Shown in pieces: positions 14,439-23,786 of a DNA stretch of 64,000 bases; the stretch's first letter is position 1, and every line of letters begins with the position of its first letter. The stretch covers positions 62,001 to 126,000 of the forward strand of contig DELZ01000004.1 of assembly GCA_002354635.1 (NCBI GenBank). Direction: 5' to 3'. The stretch comes from Sphingomonadales bacterium UBA2683. Its GTDB lineage: Bacteria > Pseudomonadota > Alphaproteobacteria > Sphingomonadales > Sphingomonadaceae. The notes under the pieces were generated by a model, which saw only the letters and a program-made list of their open reading frames with translations, searched no databases and was not told where the DNA came from. The translations under genes were made by a program, and so were the position numbers.

Positions 14439-15464
14439 CTAGACGGCGGTTGCTGCCGTCATCAACTCGTCCATATTGACCGGCTTTACTTTGCGCATCT
14501 CGAGATGGTCCAGCACCTCCCGCCACCAGTCGTAGAAACCGTCGAGATCGTCCTCGGTCCGCACATAAGGCGTATGGCCCGGCGACAGTGAGGGTGAATG
14601 AAAGGAAAACACCAGCAGTTGCAGATCATCGTCCAGTGCGACGTCGATGGCTTCCTTTGTTTCGCGTGCGGAAATACCTTCGGGCGTTAGCGGAATGCGT
14701 TCCAACATCTTGCTGCGGGAAAACAGGGCGTTGATCAATGGCGACCGGTTCATGGCATTTGCGGCCAGGCCTGACTGCTTGCGCAACAGACCGGAATAAA
14801 CCGTCGTCAGCGGAACTTCGAGCAGCTTTTTGTCGTCATCCCACCAGAAGGGCTCCGAACCGACCGACAGAAAATCCGGCCCTCCTTCCGCGCTATAGTC
14901 AAAGCGCGGCCGGATACTGCTGTCCATGACAAAGCCGTGTTTGCGCAGAAGAGCGGTGGTGTGCGGCCCGATGCCATAGCGTCCGGCCCGGTAAATCGTC
15001 GGCGTTGTCCCGGTTTTTTCACGGATGGCATCCCGCAATGCCACCAGCTTCTCCTCTTCCAGTTCTTTCGGCAAATTGCCGGCAAAACTGTTCTGGACAT
15101 TCACCTGCTCGTCGAATGGCGGATTGACCCAGGGATGGAGATGGACACCGATATCGGCGCTCTGCTGCTCGGCAACGGTCCGCAGGAAAGCTACGGCCGC
15201 ATCATCCGTGATGATCGAATAATCAACAAAATAGGCCGGTTTTACGTGATATTTTTCGACAAATTCCTGAAATTTCTGCAGCATGGGCACCGACACCGTC
15301 GTATGGCCGCTGCGCTGGAACGGGGCGCTCCAGTCAAATTCCTCTTCCGTGTCTACCGATATGACAAAGCGTCTGCCAAAATTTTCTGGCCATTGGACAT
15401 AACGGTCCGGCTTTCCGATTTTCATCGGCCGATGTTCCCGTGCAGAAATTTCCGCCACCCCCAT
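14439..15464 (-). CDS. polysaccharide deacetylase-like (NodB-fold) protein, WalW-like
   Basis: 341 residues. The N-terminal SVDTEEEFDW segment carries the Asp pair of the NodB fold and VHLHPWVNPP contains the HxH metal-binding pair; a later YRAGRYGIGP motif corresponds to the R-x-P-x-G/Y catalytic segment. Members remove N-acetyl groups from polysaccharides or hydrolyse related amides. There is no signal peptide, so a cytosolic or peripheral role is likely, as in lipopolysaccharide-linked WalW proteins. The start is ATG 15464 or ATG 15425; neither has a strong ribosome site. Lies 42 bases after a histidine-kinase gene on the same strand, so both may be cotranscribed. Confidence 0.8.
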   Translation of the reverse strand: MGVAEISAREHRPMKIGKPDRYVQWPENFGRRFVISVDTEEEFDWSAPFQRSGHTTVSVPMLQKFQEFVEKYHVKPAYFVDYSIITDDAAVAFLRTVAEQQSADIGVHLHPWVNPPFDEQVNVQNSFAGNLPKELEEEKLVALRDAIREKTGTTPTIYRAGRYGIGPHTTALLRKHGFVMDSSIRPRFDYSAEGGPDFLSVGSEPFWWDDDKKLLEVPLTTVYSGLLRKQSGLAANAMNRSPLINALFSRSKMLERIPLTPEGISARETKEAIDVALDDDLQLLVFSFHSPSLSPGHTPYVRTEDDLDGFYDWWREVLDHLEMRKVKPVNMDELMTAATAV

Positions 15465-15506
15465 TTTGCCCGTTGATGACCAGAAACCGGACCGTGAACA
15501 GACAGG

Positions 15507-17171
15507 CTATTCCGATTCCGTTTCCCGAATTTTCAAATTGCTAGTCGTCGCTGCTGGCAGGGTCAAGGCAATGTTGTCCTTGTTTATGGTCAGGGAACCT
15601 CCGGCAGACTGCGCGAGATTTCGCACGAGGCGGAGCGAGAAGCCGAGCCCCAGAAGCGAGGATTCGCCTCCCTCTCCGTCGATCCCCTGCGAGGGATCGA
15701 GCAAGACGCTTTCCGAAACATCCTTGATCCGAGACGGCCGCGACAAGGTGAAACGGTTGGTCGGCTGTACGCCGATACGGGTCCGCAATTCGCCCTTCAG
15801 CGTTTCGCCATTCTCGCAGGAAATAATAGCAGCGGACAGCAAGCGAGCAAAAATCCGTTCCACCGATTCCCCGTCCAGCGCGAATGGCCGAACCGGCTCT
15901 GCCTTGCTGATGTTGAGATCGACGACATTGCTCTGCGTCAGGCCCTGCAGGCGCTGTGTCATCCGTTCGAACAGCCAGTCCGCCTTGGTCGTACCATTCG
16001 ATTCCGGCAATTGACCGGAATCGACCTTCACCGCGATGTCCAGATCCTCGAATCCGGCCAGCAATCGGCGCGCTTCGTCCATGATATTGCGAGCCAGCGA
16101 CCGATACTCGTATGAGGCGGGCCCAAACAGCTGTTGCTCGATAATCTCGCTAAACCCGATCACCGCGTTCAGCGGTGTCCGGAGCTCGTGAATCAGTTGC
16201 TGGAGCTGCTCGCGGCGCTCGACATCAACCCCGACTTGCCCGGCATCCTCGGCCATATTGGGGCGACGCATGATCCCGCGATAGCCTTCGAATCGACCGG
16301 TCTCCTCACTGAAATAGGGGAGCGCGCTCATGCGCCAGTCGCCGGTAACGATGGCCGCACCGCAGAGCCGCATCCGGGCATTCTCCATCGGCATGCGCTG
16401 GCGGAAAGCGGCGGCCCCATAAGCATCCGGACCCGGGCCTTCGTCAAAGGCCGGCTGGGCAATGGAAACACCGACGATGGAGCCTTTGGGCGGCCCTTCG
16501 GTCCAGTTGATTGTACCGGTTTCATCGGTTTCGAACCGGATGGTCTCGAGCGATTCGACGAAGAAGCTGGCGTGGCCGTCGTCATGAACTTCGGGATGGA
16601 GTGCTTCGGCCGGACGATTCTTTTGATAGTCGGCGATCTTCTCCACCAGCGCGCTGATCTGCGATTCGGCCAGCTCTTCCGCTGCATCCACCGACCCGGT
16701 TTCCAGCGACTCCGTGGCCGGCCCGTCGCCGACATTGCCACCAGAATCCGGTGCCACATTTTCGGCCACCGGTGCCTGACTGTCTTCGGCAACCGCAAAG
16801 CCCTGCGATTGCAAACGTTTCCGCGCGCGCAGCGAGAGTCTGGGAAAAGCGTCCTCGCAAATTTCCGGGGTAAGGTCTGCAGCGTCCATCGCTGCGTCAC
16901 AAATAAGATCGCTGTCTGCGGTCAGATAGACCAGCAACGGGGCGGATCGCAATCTGCCTTTCAGCGATTGGACGGCCGCCATGCGGTCCTGCTCGGAAAC
17001 CCGGTCATGCAGGTCGCGCAAACGGGTCAATCCCGCCTGCACGTCATGATTGGCGAGGTCTCCAGGTTTCTGGGCCAACAGATCAACCACCTGCCGCCAT
17101 TGCGTGGCCGCTCCTGGGCCTTCCGGCAGGCTCCCCTTGAGCACGGTGGTCAGGCGGTCATCGAAGCGCAA
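15507..17171 (-). CDS. PAS-containing sensor histidine kinase with a degenerate ATPase domain
   Basis: 554 residues and no membrane segment. Residues 1-125 form a helical domain of unknown type, 126-190 a low-complexity Ala/Glu/Ser linker, about 200-305 a PAS-like domain (FVESLETIRFETDETGTINW...GYRGIMRR), and 320-385 a HisKA dimerisation domain with the phospho-acceptor in LIHELRTPLNAVIGFSE at His328. The ATPase region (about 390-540) is poorly conserved: the N-box, normally NLLxNA, reads ARLLSAAI without the Mg-binding asparagine, and the DxGxG G1 box is not visible, whereas the G2-like LGLGFSLRLVRNLAQSAGG is. It may therefore act as a scaffold or a phosphatase rather than a normal kinase. 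No response regulator is adjacent. Confidence 0.8.
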   Translation of the reverse strand: MRFDDRLTTVLKGSLPEGPGAATQWRQVVDLLAQKPGDLANHDVQAGLTRLRDLHDRVSEQDRMAAVQSLKGRLRSAPLLVYLTADSDLICDAAMDAADLTPEICEDAFPRLSLRARKRLQSQGFAVAEDSQAPVAENVAPDSGGNVGDGPATESLETGSVDAAEELAESQISALVEKIADYQKNRPAEALHPEVHDDGHASFFVESLETIRFETDETGTINWTEGPPKGSIVGVSIAQPAFDEGPGPDAYGAAAFRQRMPMENARMRLCGAAIVTGDWRMSALPYFSEETGRFEGYRGIMRRPNMAEDAGQVGVDVERREQLQQLIHELRTPLNAVIGFSEIIEQQLFGPASYEYRSLARNIMDEARRLLAGFEDLDIAVKVDSGQLPESNGTTKADWLFERMTQRLQGLTQSNVVDLNISKAEPVRPFALDGESVERIFARLLSAAIISCENGETLKGELRTRIGVQPTNRFTLSRPSRIKDVSESVLLDPSQGIDGEGGESSLLGLGFSLRLVRNLAQSAGGSLTINKDNIALTLPAATTSNLKIRETESE

Positions 17172-17192
17172 TATTTAGATCCCAAATTCTTT

Positions 17193-17213
17193 GGATTACC
17201 CAATTGTTAATCC
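17193..17213. promoter_or_regulatory. inverted repeat GGATTA-N9-TAATCC, candidate operator
   Basis: GGATTA (17193-17198) and TAATCC (17208-17213) are exact reverse complements around the nine-base centre CCCAATTGT. They lie just upstream of the histidine-kinase start (17171) and 137 bases upstream of the divergent Lrp-type regulator. The spacing suits a dimeric regulator; Lrp/AsnC proteins often bind their own promoter region. The 17172-17349 gap otherwise holds only AT-rich sequence near 17300-17320 that could be the Lrp promoter. Confidence 0.35.
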
Positions 17214-17349
17214 GGTGATAACCCTTTCGGCCGGCTACTGGAAGCAATGAAAATTTCGCGTCACAATGTGGGACATGGGAGAAAGCATTGCTTGGTTCCC
17301 TTATTATATTATAACGACGAAATGATTCGCGAACGGATATTACATTTCT

Positions 17350-17823
17350 ATGGCTGATACGAACTTGGATGAAATTGACCTCAAAATCCTGCAGCGCTTG
17401 CAGGATGATGGCCGGATCACCAATGTGGAACTCGCGAACAGCGTGGGCCTGACCGCCCCGCCCTGTCTCCGCCGGATGCGGGCTCTGGAGGAAGAGGGCG
17501 TGATCAATTCCTATCACGCGGCGATTGATCCTGCCAAAATGGGATACACCATCACCGTGTTCGCGATGGTCAGCCTGAAAAGCCAGGCAGAAGCCGATTT
17601 GCAGGCCTTCGAAGAACATGTCCAGAAACTGCCCGAAGTGCGCGAGTGCTACATGCTCAATGGCGAAATAGATTTTATATTGAAGGTGGTCGCCAAAGAC
17701 CTGCAACAATTTCAAAGCTTTCTAACCAGCAAGCTGACCGCCGCTCCTAATGTAGCCAGCGTCAAGACATCGCTGACCATCCGGTCGGCCAAGCATTTGC
17801 CGGGCGTACCCATTCAGGAATAA
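17350..17823 (+). CDS. Lrp/AsnC family transcriptional regulator
   Basis: 157 residues. The N-terminal helix-turn-helix (DEIDLKILQRLQDDGRIT, NVELANSVGLTAPPCLRRMRALEEEGVI) is followed by the RAM ligand-binding domain with the FAMVSLKSQAEADLQAF and VRECYMLNGEIDFILKV strands, which bind amino acids and build octamers. The PPCLRR turn after helix 3 is the usual DNA-reading segment. It binds DNA in response to an amino acid, here unknown. A shared terminator separates it from the convergent TPR gene. Confidence 0.93.
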   Translation: MADTNLDEIDLKILQRLQDDGRITNVELANSVGLTAPPCLRRMRALEEEGVINSYHAAIDPAKMGYTITVFAMVSLKSQAEADLQAFEEHVQKLPEVRECYMLNGEIDFILKVVAKDLQQFQSFLTSKLTAAPNVASVKTSLTIRSAKHLPGVPIQE

Positions 17824-17848
17824 AAAAGGGCGCCACAGGCGCCCTTTT
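17824..17848. terminator. bidirectional rho-independent terminator
   Basis: AAAAGGGCGCC (17824-17834), loop ACA, GGCGCCCTTTT (17838-17848): an 11-base-pair hairpin whose A and T ends give T runs in both directions. It lies between the stops of the convergent Lrp (17823) and TPR-protein (17871) genes and can serve both. Confidence 0.92.
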
Positions 17849-17870
17849 CAATTTCTTATGCCGGGTCCGA

Positions 17871-19172
17871 TCAGCTGGCCGGCTCCTCAACCGCAGCGGC
17901 CGGAGCCGCAACGGCTGGCGCAGGTGCCGATTGTTGGTCGATCCAAGTCGTCCACATCGAAGCCAGCGGCGCACGAATTCCGGAAACTTTCGAGAAAGCC
18001 TGCTTTGCCTGGTCATAGTCGCCGGCATAGGCATGCGCGGTACCGATGCCCATATAGCCGCGATTGGCATCGGCTCCTGGCTTGGTCAGGCCCGCTTCAT
18101 AAAAAGAGATCGCCTTACTGTAATCTTTATAGCCAAGCCAAACATCGGCAAAATTCATCATTACCGAGCTGCTGCCGGAACCGCGAACACCGGAAGGTTG
18201 CGCAGGCAGGGATGCCCGGTCGGTCGACACTTCGCGCTGAGCGGGCTGAAGAACCTCGGCGACAAGCGGATTGGTTGCCGAAATAATACCCTTCTGCTTT
18301 CCTTCTTCCAGAACCGCGACCACTTCTCCGAACAGGTTCTTGCGCTGTGCCTCTTCCGCATATTCCTTGTAGTCGCGTGTGGTCTTGAGCGAATCGCTGG
18401 CCTTCATGAACCGCAACACTTCCAGATTCTGGACACTGTCGGCTTGCGAGGTCGTCCGGTTCGCCGCGACGGCATCACCCCAGGAATCCCCCGAAGGATA
18501 AGCGGCGGCCCATTTGGTCGCCCATATTGCATAAAGATTCTTGTCCTTGCTCGCCAGCGCACGGTCGCGGGCCAGACGGTACCAGGATTCCGGCGCCTTC
18601 GTTGCAGAGGCATTGGCATTGTTCAGAATTTCGTCCCACTTTGCCAGGCCTTGGGGATACATGTTCCGCTTGAAAAAGGTCTCTGCCAGCAAAGGCTGGA
18701 TATTGTTGTCCCGATAGCCCAGGTCGTAGGCAGCCTGGAAATATTTGGCAGCATCCGCCCAGCGTTCGGCACCATATGCAAAATTACCGGCAAAAAAGTT
18801 GAATGCGGGCAATTGCGCCGCGGCGGTACGACCGCTGTCAAGCGAGGCAATAATGCCTTTTTCCTGCAAAGCGGTATCCTTCAAGGTCCCGCCCAGCTGA
18901 ATGGCCAGCTGGCCCGCTACGAAACGGTCATCAGCAGTCAGAGTTTGAGCCAGCAGGGCTTCCACCAGCGGCTTCGCCGTTGCCGGAGCTTCGGTTGCCA
19001 TCGCGGCCTGAATGGCAGCCACTTGTGGCTGAATTTCCTTGCTAATCTTGATTTCGGATTCTTTTTCTTTTTTCTTCTTCGCTGCCTGAGCATCCTGCGG
19101 CAACGCCGTTACCGCCAGCGTGCCGGCAGTTGCCAACGCAACGGCCATCGAAAAATGAGATAAAAAACGCAT
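17871..19172 (-). CDS. exported tetratricopeptide-repeat protein
   Basis: 433 residues from ATG 19172, which has GGAGG seven bases upstream; a longer frame reaching 19256 lacks a site. A signal peptide (MRFLSHFSMAVALATAGTLAVTAL, cut near AQA) leads into a Lys-rich segment and then TPR-like helix pairs: WADAAKYFQAAYDLGYRD, and near the C-terminus DVWLGYKDYSKAISFYEAGL and GTAHAYAGDYDQAKQAFSKV. An Ala/Pro-rich tail ends the protein. TPR proteins of this size in sphingomonads are periplasmic scaffolds. Function unknown. Confidence 0.82.
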   Translation of the reverse strand: MRFLSHFSMAVALATAGTLAVTALPQDAQAAKKKKEKESEIKISKEIQPQVAAIQAAMATEAPATAKPLVEALLAQTLTADDRFVAGQLAIQLGGTLKDTALQEKGIIASLDSGRTAAAQLPAFNFFAGNFAYGAERWADAAKYFQAAYDLGYRDNNIQPLLAETFFKRNMYPQGLAKWDEILNNANASATKAPESWYRLARDRALASKDKNLYAIWATKWAAAYPSGDSWGDAVAANRTTSQADSVQNLEVLRFMKASDSLKTTRDYKEYAEEAQRKNLFGEVVAVLEEGKQKGIISATNPLVAEVLQPAQREVSTDRASLPAQPSGVRGSGSSSVMMNFADVWLGYKDYSKAISFYEAGLTKPGADANRGYMGIGTAHAYAGDYDQAKQAFSKVSGIRAPLASMWTTWIDQQSAPAPAVAAPAAAVEEPAS

Positions 19173-19353
19173 GAATATCCTCCGGATGATTATTAATTGG
19201 GGGAGACATGTTCCCCGGAATATGGTTGCACCACACACTCTTGGCCCTATTACCAAGCTTTGATCTCTTTTCTAGAGTGAATCCGCTGAATAGAGGTTGA
19301 ACAGTTCCGTCGCACTGTTTGACATTCCCGATAGCATAATGAGGTAAAATCGC

Positions 19354-20112
19354 GTGCTTGCAGTTATTTCTCCCGCCAAATCGCTGGATTTCGATTCCGA
19401 TATTCCCGAAATCCCGCCCTCCGAAATCCGGTTTCCGGAAGAAACGGAACGACTGGCGAATGCGATCGGCAATCTGACGGTCAAGAAACTGAAGGCGATT
19501 ATGCTGGTTTCCGACAATTTGATCGCCCTCAACCGGCAGCGCTATGCCGAATTTTTCGATCAGCCGGAACGGCCTGCAATCTATGCCTATAATGGCGATG
19601 TTTACACAGGCTTCGAAGCCCGCAGCATCGGCGATGAAGCAATGGCCTTTGCCCAGGACCATGTGCGGATCCTCTCCGGCCTGTACGGATTGCTTCGGCC
19701 GCTCGATTCGATCCGTCCGCACCGGCTGGAAATGGGAACGAAATGGGCGCCCCGTTACAGCAAGCTGACCGATTTCTGGAAGGACAAGATTGCCAGGGAA
19801 CTGGCCGCGGATCTCGAGCGGATTGGCAGCGATATTATCGTCAATCTGGCGAGCAACGAATATTGGGCTTCGGTCAAGCCGCACAGCGCAAAACTGCCCG
19901 GCCGGATCATTGAGGTCGATTTCCGCAAGGACGGACCCGAGGGGCCGAAATTCATCAGCTTCGAAGCCAAGCGGGCACGCGGCATGATGGCGCGCTATAT
20001 TTGCGAAAACCATCTGACGGATCCGGAAATGCTCAAGGGCTTTGACTATGACGGTTACCGGTTCGACAGCGACGGCAGCACAGAAAACAGCCTTCACTTC
20101 ATACGCTCATGA
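19354..20112 (+). CDS. yaaA: peroxide stress protein YaaA
   Basis: 252 residues, the family length. The start is GTG 19354 with GAGG upstream. Family hallmarks: ISPAKSLDFDS at the N-terminus, YNGDVYTGFEA, RILSGLYGLLRPLDSIRPHRLEMG, and NLASNEYWASVKPH with KLPGRIIEVDFRKDG. YaaA binds DNA and limits intracellular iron during hydrogen peroxide stress, reducing Fenton damage. Its stop overlaps the ATG of the next gene (ATGA), so the two are coupled. Confidence 0.94.
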   Translation: MLAVISPAKSLDFDSDIPEIPPSEIRFPEETERLANAIGNLTVKKLKAIMLVSDNLIALNRQRYAEFFDQPERPAIYAYNGDVYTGFEARSIGDEAMAFAQDHVRILSGLYGLLRPLDSIRPHRLEMGTKWAPRYSKLTDFWKDKIARELAADLERIGSDIIVNLASNEYWASVKPHSAKLPGRIIEVDFRKDGPEGPKFISFEAKRARGMMARYICENHLTDPEMLKGFDYDGYRFDSDGSTENSLHFIRS

Positions 20113-20813
20113 CGGCAAAATCCGCCGTCATCTTCGGCGCGAACGGCGGGATCGGCTCGGCCGTCGCGGACAGTCTGCAAGCGGACAGTCGATTTGACAC
20201 CATCATCCGCTTTTCCCGGTCCGACAGCAGCCCTGTGCGCGTCGATCTGACATCGGAAGCAAGCATCCGCGATGCGGCGCAATGGACCAGCGACAACCAT
20301 ATCGTGCCCTCGATAGTGTTCGTTGCCACCGGCTTGCTGCACGATGACAGCCGGGGACCGGAAAAAAGCCTGCGCCAGCTGGATGCCGACTGGCTTTTGG
20401 AAAATTATCAGGTGAACGCAATTGGCCCCGCACTGATCGCCAGACATTTTCTGCCGCTGATGGATCGGGGAGAGATATCCAGATTCGCCGCCCTGTCGGC
20501 CCGGGTTGGCAGCATCTCCGACAACCGGCTGGGCGGCTGGTACGGCTATCGCGCGTCCAAGGCGGCGCTGAACATGATGATCCGCAACCTGTCGATTGAA
20601 TGGTCGCGCAAGAATGACCAGTCGGTCATTGTCGCCTTGCACCCGGGCACCGTCGATACACCGCTCAGCCAGCCGTTCCAAGGCAATGTTCCGCCCGAAA
20701 AACTATTTGATTCCAGTCACGCAGCCCGCCAATTGCTGGACGTTCTCGAGGCGCTGAAACCGGCCCAGAGCGGGAAAATTTTCGCGTGGGACGGAACCGA
20801 AATCAAACCCTGA
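20109..20813 (+). CDS. short-chain dehydrogenase/reductase, CsgA/YciK-like
   Basis: 234 residues. NAD(P) Rossmann motif GANGGIGSAVA at residues 10-20, the active-site pair YGYRASKAALN (Y-x-x-x-K, with the preceding Ser in ALSARVGS), and LHPGTVDTPLS, the CsgA-like PG motif. Substrate unknown. Its start overlaps the yaaA stop by four bases. The 106-base gap that follows probably holds the gyrA promoter. Confidence 0.88.
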   Translation: MTAKSAVIFGANGGIGSAVADSLQADSRFDTIIRFSRSDSSPVRVDLTSEASIRDAAQWTSDNHIVPSIVFVATGLLHDDSRGPEKSLRQLDADWLLENYQVNAIGPALIARHFLPLMDRGEISRFAALSARVGSISDNRLGGWYGYRASKAALNMMIRNLSIEWSRKNDQSVIVALHPGTVDTPLSQPFQGNVPPEKLFDSSHAARQLLDVLEALKPAQSGKIFAWDGTEIKP

Positions 20814-20919
20814 TTCCCGCCCTGTAATATTATTGTAAAACTGGCCCGAAAGACTGGCTTTTGCCGGCCCCTTCCCCTAGAAGAATCGCCAAGAAAAAAC
20901 CCATGAAAAAGGCCCGTTT

Positions 20920-23670
20920 GTGAACGAACAAACCACTCCACCGTCACCTTCCAATATCGAACCGATTGACATCGTCGATGAGATGAAAACCAGCTACATG
21001 GATTATGCCATGTCGGTTATCGTCAGCCGGGCGCTGCCGGATGTCCGCGACGGGCTGAAGCCGGTGCATCGGCGCATATTGTTCGCCGCGCAGGAAGGCG
21101 GCATGGTCGCCGGACGGCCCTATCGCAAATGTGCGAAAATCGTGGGCGACGTGATGGGCAATTATCACCCCCATGGCGACAGCGCGATCTATATGGCTCT
21201 GGCCCGGATGACCCAGGACTGGTCAATGCGGGTGCCACTGATCGACGGTCAGGGCAATTTCGGCTCGATGGATCCGGACATGCCGGCATCGATGCGTTAC
21301 ACCGAGGCGCGGTTGAACAAGGTCGCCAATTTCCTGCTCAACGATCTCGACAAGGACACCGTCGATTTCATCCCCAATTATGACGGCAGTCGGCAGGAAC
21401 CCAATGTCCTGCCCGCCCGTTTCCCGAATCTGCTGGTCAACGGCGCCGGCGGGATCGCGGTTGGCATGGCGACCAATATTCCGCCGCATAATCTCGGCGA
21501 GGTTATCAATGCCAGCTTGGCCTATATCGAAAATCCCGGCATCACGGTCGACGAACTGATCGAAATCGTTCCCGGCCCCGATTTCCCTACCGCCCCGCTG
21601 ATCCTCGGCCAGTCGGGTGCCCGCGCTGCCTATAAGGACGGACGCGGCTCGATCATGATGCGCGCGCGCCACGTCATCGAGGAAGGCCGCGGCGACAAGC
21701 GCGCGATCGTTTTGACCTCGATCCCTTTCCAGGTCGGCAAATCAGGCCTTGTGGAGAAGATCGCCGAAGCGGCCAAGGACAAGCGCATCGAAGGCGTCTC
21801 GGACATTCGCGACGAATCCAGCCGCGCCGGCGTACGCGTCGTGATCGAGCTGAAGCGTGACGCCACCGCCGATGTCGTGCTCAACCAGATCTGGCGCTTC
21901 ACCCCGGCCCAGTCCAGCTTCCCGGCAAACATGCTCGCCATTCGCGGCGGCCGGCCGGAGGTTCTCAACCTGCGCGATATTATCGAGGCCTTCGTCAAAT
22001 TCCGCGAAGAGGTTATTACCCGTCGCACCAAGTTCGAGCTCAACAAGGCGCGCGAACGGGCACATGTCTTGCTCGGCCTGGTGGTTGCGGTTACCAATAT
22101 GGATGAAGTCGTCCGCATCATCCGTGGATCATCGACCCCGGCAGAAGCGCGCGAATCGCTGCTCCGGCGCGAGTGGCCGATTGCCGAGATCGCCGCCTAT
22201 ATCCGGCTGGTCGAGGCGATGGAAACCGATATCGAAGGCGACAGCTACAAGCTGTCCGCGGTTCAGGTGAAGGCGATCCTCGATCTGCGTCTGCAGAAAC
22301 TGACCGCGCTGGGTCGCGAGGAAATTGCCGACGAGTTGAAGGAACTCGCCGCCGCGATCGAGGAATATCTGGCGATACTGGCCGACCGGGAAAAACTCTA
22401 TGCGGTGATGCGCGAAGAGCTGGAGGAAGTGCGCGACGAATTCGCTACGCCGCGCCTTTCGGAAATCACCGCAGCCTGGGACGGCCTCGAAGACGAAGAC
22501 CTGATGGAACGCTCGGAGATGGTCGTGACGGTCACCCATGGCGGCTATATCAAGCGCACCCCGCTGGACACGTTCCGGGCCCAGCGCCGCGGCGGCAAGG
22601 GCCGTGCCGGCATGGCGACCAAGGACGAGGATGCGATCACCGAATTGTTCGTGACCTCGACCCACACGCCGGTCCTGTTCTTCTCCACGCACGGCAAGGT
22701 CTACCGGCTCAAGGTCTGGAAACTGCCGGAAGGCGGCCCACAGACCAAGGGCCGTCCGATGATCAACCTGCTGCCGCTGGCAGACGGGGAGGTCATTTCC
22801 ACGGTATTGCCGTTGCCGGAAGACGAAGCCGAATGGGCGGCGTTGCACGTGATGTTCGCGACCGCCAAGGGCGGCGTCCGGCGCAACAGCATGGACAGCT
22901 TCACCAATGTCCCGTCGAACGGCAAGTTCGCGATGAAGTTTGACGAGGAAAGCGATGACCGCCTGATCGGGGTCAAATTGCTGACCGACGATGACGACGT
23001 CCTGCTCGCGACCAGAAACGGCAAGGCAATTCGCTTCGCCGGCGATGCGGTACGCTCTTTCCAGAGCCGCACTTCCACCGGTGTCAGGGGCATCGCGCTG
23101 AAAGGCGATGACGAGGTCATTTCGCTCTCCGTGCTGCGTGGCTTCGAGGCGTCGACCGAGGAACGCGACCAGTATCTCAAGGCCGCTCCCTGGAAGGATA
23201 ACGAGAACGAACCGGAATTGTCTGCCGAACGCATGGCGGAATTCAGCGAAACCGAAGATTTTATCCTCACCGTCTGCGCCAATGGCTATGGCAAGCGCTC
23301 GAGCGCCTACGAGTATCGCCAGTCGGGTCGCGGCGGCCAGGGCATACTCAATATCGACAATATCAAGCGCAACGGCACCGTTGTCGCCAGTTTCCGCGCC
23401 ACCGACGACGAACAGGTCATGCTGGTCACCGATCAGGCGAAGCTTATCCGCATGAAGGTTGCGGATATGCGGGTCATCGGTCGCAATAGTTCGGGTGTCC
23501 GCCTGTTCGATGTCGCCAAGGGCGAACAGGTCGTTGGCGCTGCCAAGATTGACGAAGAGGAAGAGCCCGAAAACGAAGCGGAAGATGCAGTGATCGAGGA
23601 AATGGTCGATAAGGGCGTTTCCGACGGCGATGTCGCGGTTCCAGACGAGCCTGAGGATAGCGCCGAATAG
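20920..23670 (+). CDS. gyrA: DNA gyrase subunit A
   Basis: 916 residues. Breaks and rejoins DNA during ATP-dependent negative supercoiling with GyrB. Catalytic tyrosine in MRYTEARL at Tyr127; the quinolone pocket is YHPHGDSAIYMALARM (82-97). The C-terminal beta-pinwheel contains the GyrA box QRRGGKG at 555-561, which separates gyrase from topoisomerase IV ParC, and an acidic tail (EEEEPENEAEDAVIEE). The start is GTG 20920. At the residue aligned with E. coli Asp87 the sequence has Met92, while Ser88 (E. coli Ser83) is kept. The protein ends with a repeat element before the next gene. Confidence 0.97.
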   Translation: MNEQTTPPSPSNIEPIDIVDEMKTSYMDYAMSVIVSRALPDVRDGLKPVHRRILFAAQEGGMVAGRPYRKCAKIVGDVMGNYHPHGDSAIYMALARMTQDWSMRVPLIDGQGNFGSMDPDMPASMRYTEARLNKVANFLLNDLDKDTVDFIPNYDGSRQEPNVLPARFPNLLVNGAGGIAVGMATNIPPHNLGEVINASLAYIENPGITVDELIEIVPGPDFPTAPLILGQSGARAAYKDGRGSIMMRARHVIEEGRGDKRAIVLTSIPFQVGKSGLVEKIAEAAKDKRIEGVSDIRDESSRAGVRVVIELKRDATADVVLNQIWRFTPAQSSFPANMLAIRGGRPEVLNLRDIIEAFVKFREEVITRRTKFELNKARERAHVLLGLVVAVTNMDEVVRIIRGSSTPAEARESLLRREWPIAEIAAYIRLVEAMETDIEGDSYKLSAVQVKAILDLRLQKLTALGREEIADELKELAAAIEEYLAILADREKLYAVMREELEEVRDEFATPRLSEITAAWDGLEDEDLMERSEMVVTVTHGGYIKRTPLDTFRAQRRGGKGRAGMATKDEDAITELFVTSTHTPVLFFSTHGKVYRLKVWKLPEGGPQTKGRPMINLLPLADGEVISTVLPLPEDEAEWAALHVMFATAKGGVRRNSMDSFTNVPSNGKFAMKFDEESDDRLIGVKLLTDDDDVLLATRNGKAIRFAGDAVRSFQSRTSTGVRGIALKGDDEVISLSVLRGFEASTEERDQYLKAAPWKDNENEPELSAERMAEFSETEDFILTVCANGYGKRSSAYEYRQSGRGGQGILNIDNIKRNGTVVASFRATDDEQVMLVTDQAKLIRMKVADMRVIGRNSSGVRLFDVAKGEQVVGAAKIDEEEEPENEAEDAVIEEMVDKGVSDGDVAVPDEPEDSAE

Positions 23671-23683
23671 CCCAATGCCGTTT

Positions 23684-23706
23684 GTCCTGAGCTTGTCGAA
23701 GGACGG
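23684..23706. repeat. dispersed sphingomonad palindrome (TCCTGAGCTTGTCGAAGGA type)
   Basis: GTCCT-GAGCTTGTCGA-AGGAC right after gyrA. This element (seen in translation as VLSLSKDG or FDKLRTNG) is recurrent in intergenic DNA of sphingomonads and other Alphaproteobacteria, from my own knowledge. Here it sits 14 bases after the gyrA stop, where it could act as an mRNA end. The remaining 80 bases up to the dioxygenase gene hold no gene. Confidence 0.6.
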
Positions 23707-23786
23707 CTGGCGAAAGATACCTCTCATTAGAAAGAGGTGTTTCGACCGGCGCGGCACCAACGGGAACAATGTCGAGGGGAAAGCCA

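Noticed and set aside
20920..23670. Possible assignment as parC
   Set aside because: The GyrA box QRRGGKG (555-561) and the full beta-pinwheel mark it as gyrase A.
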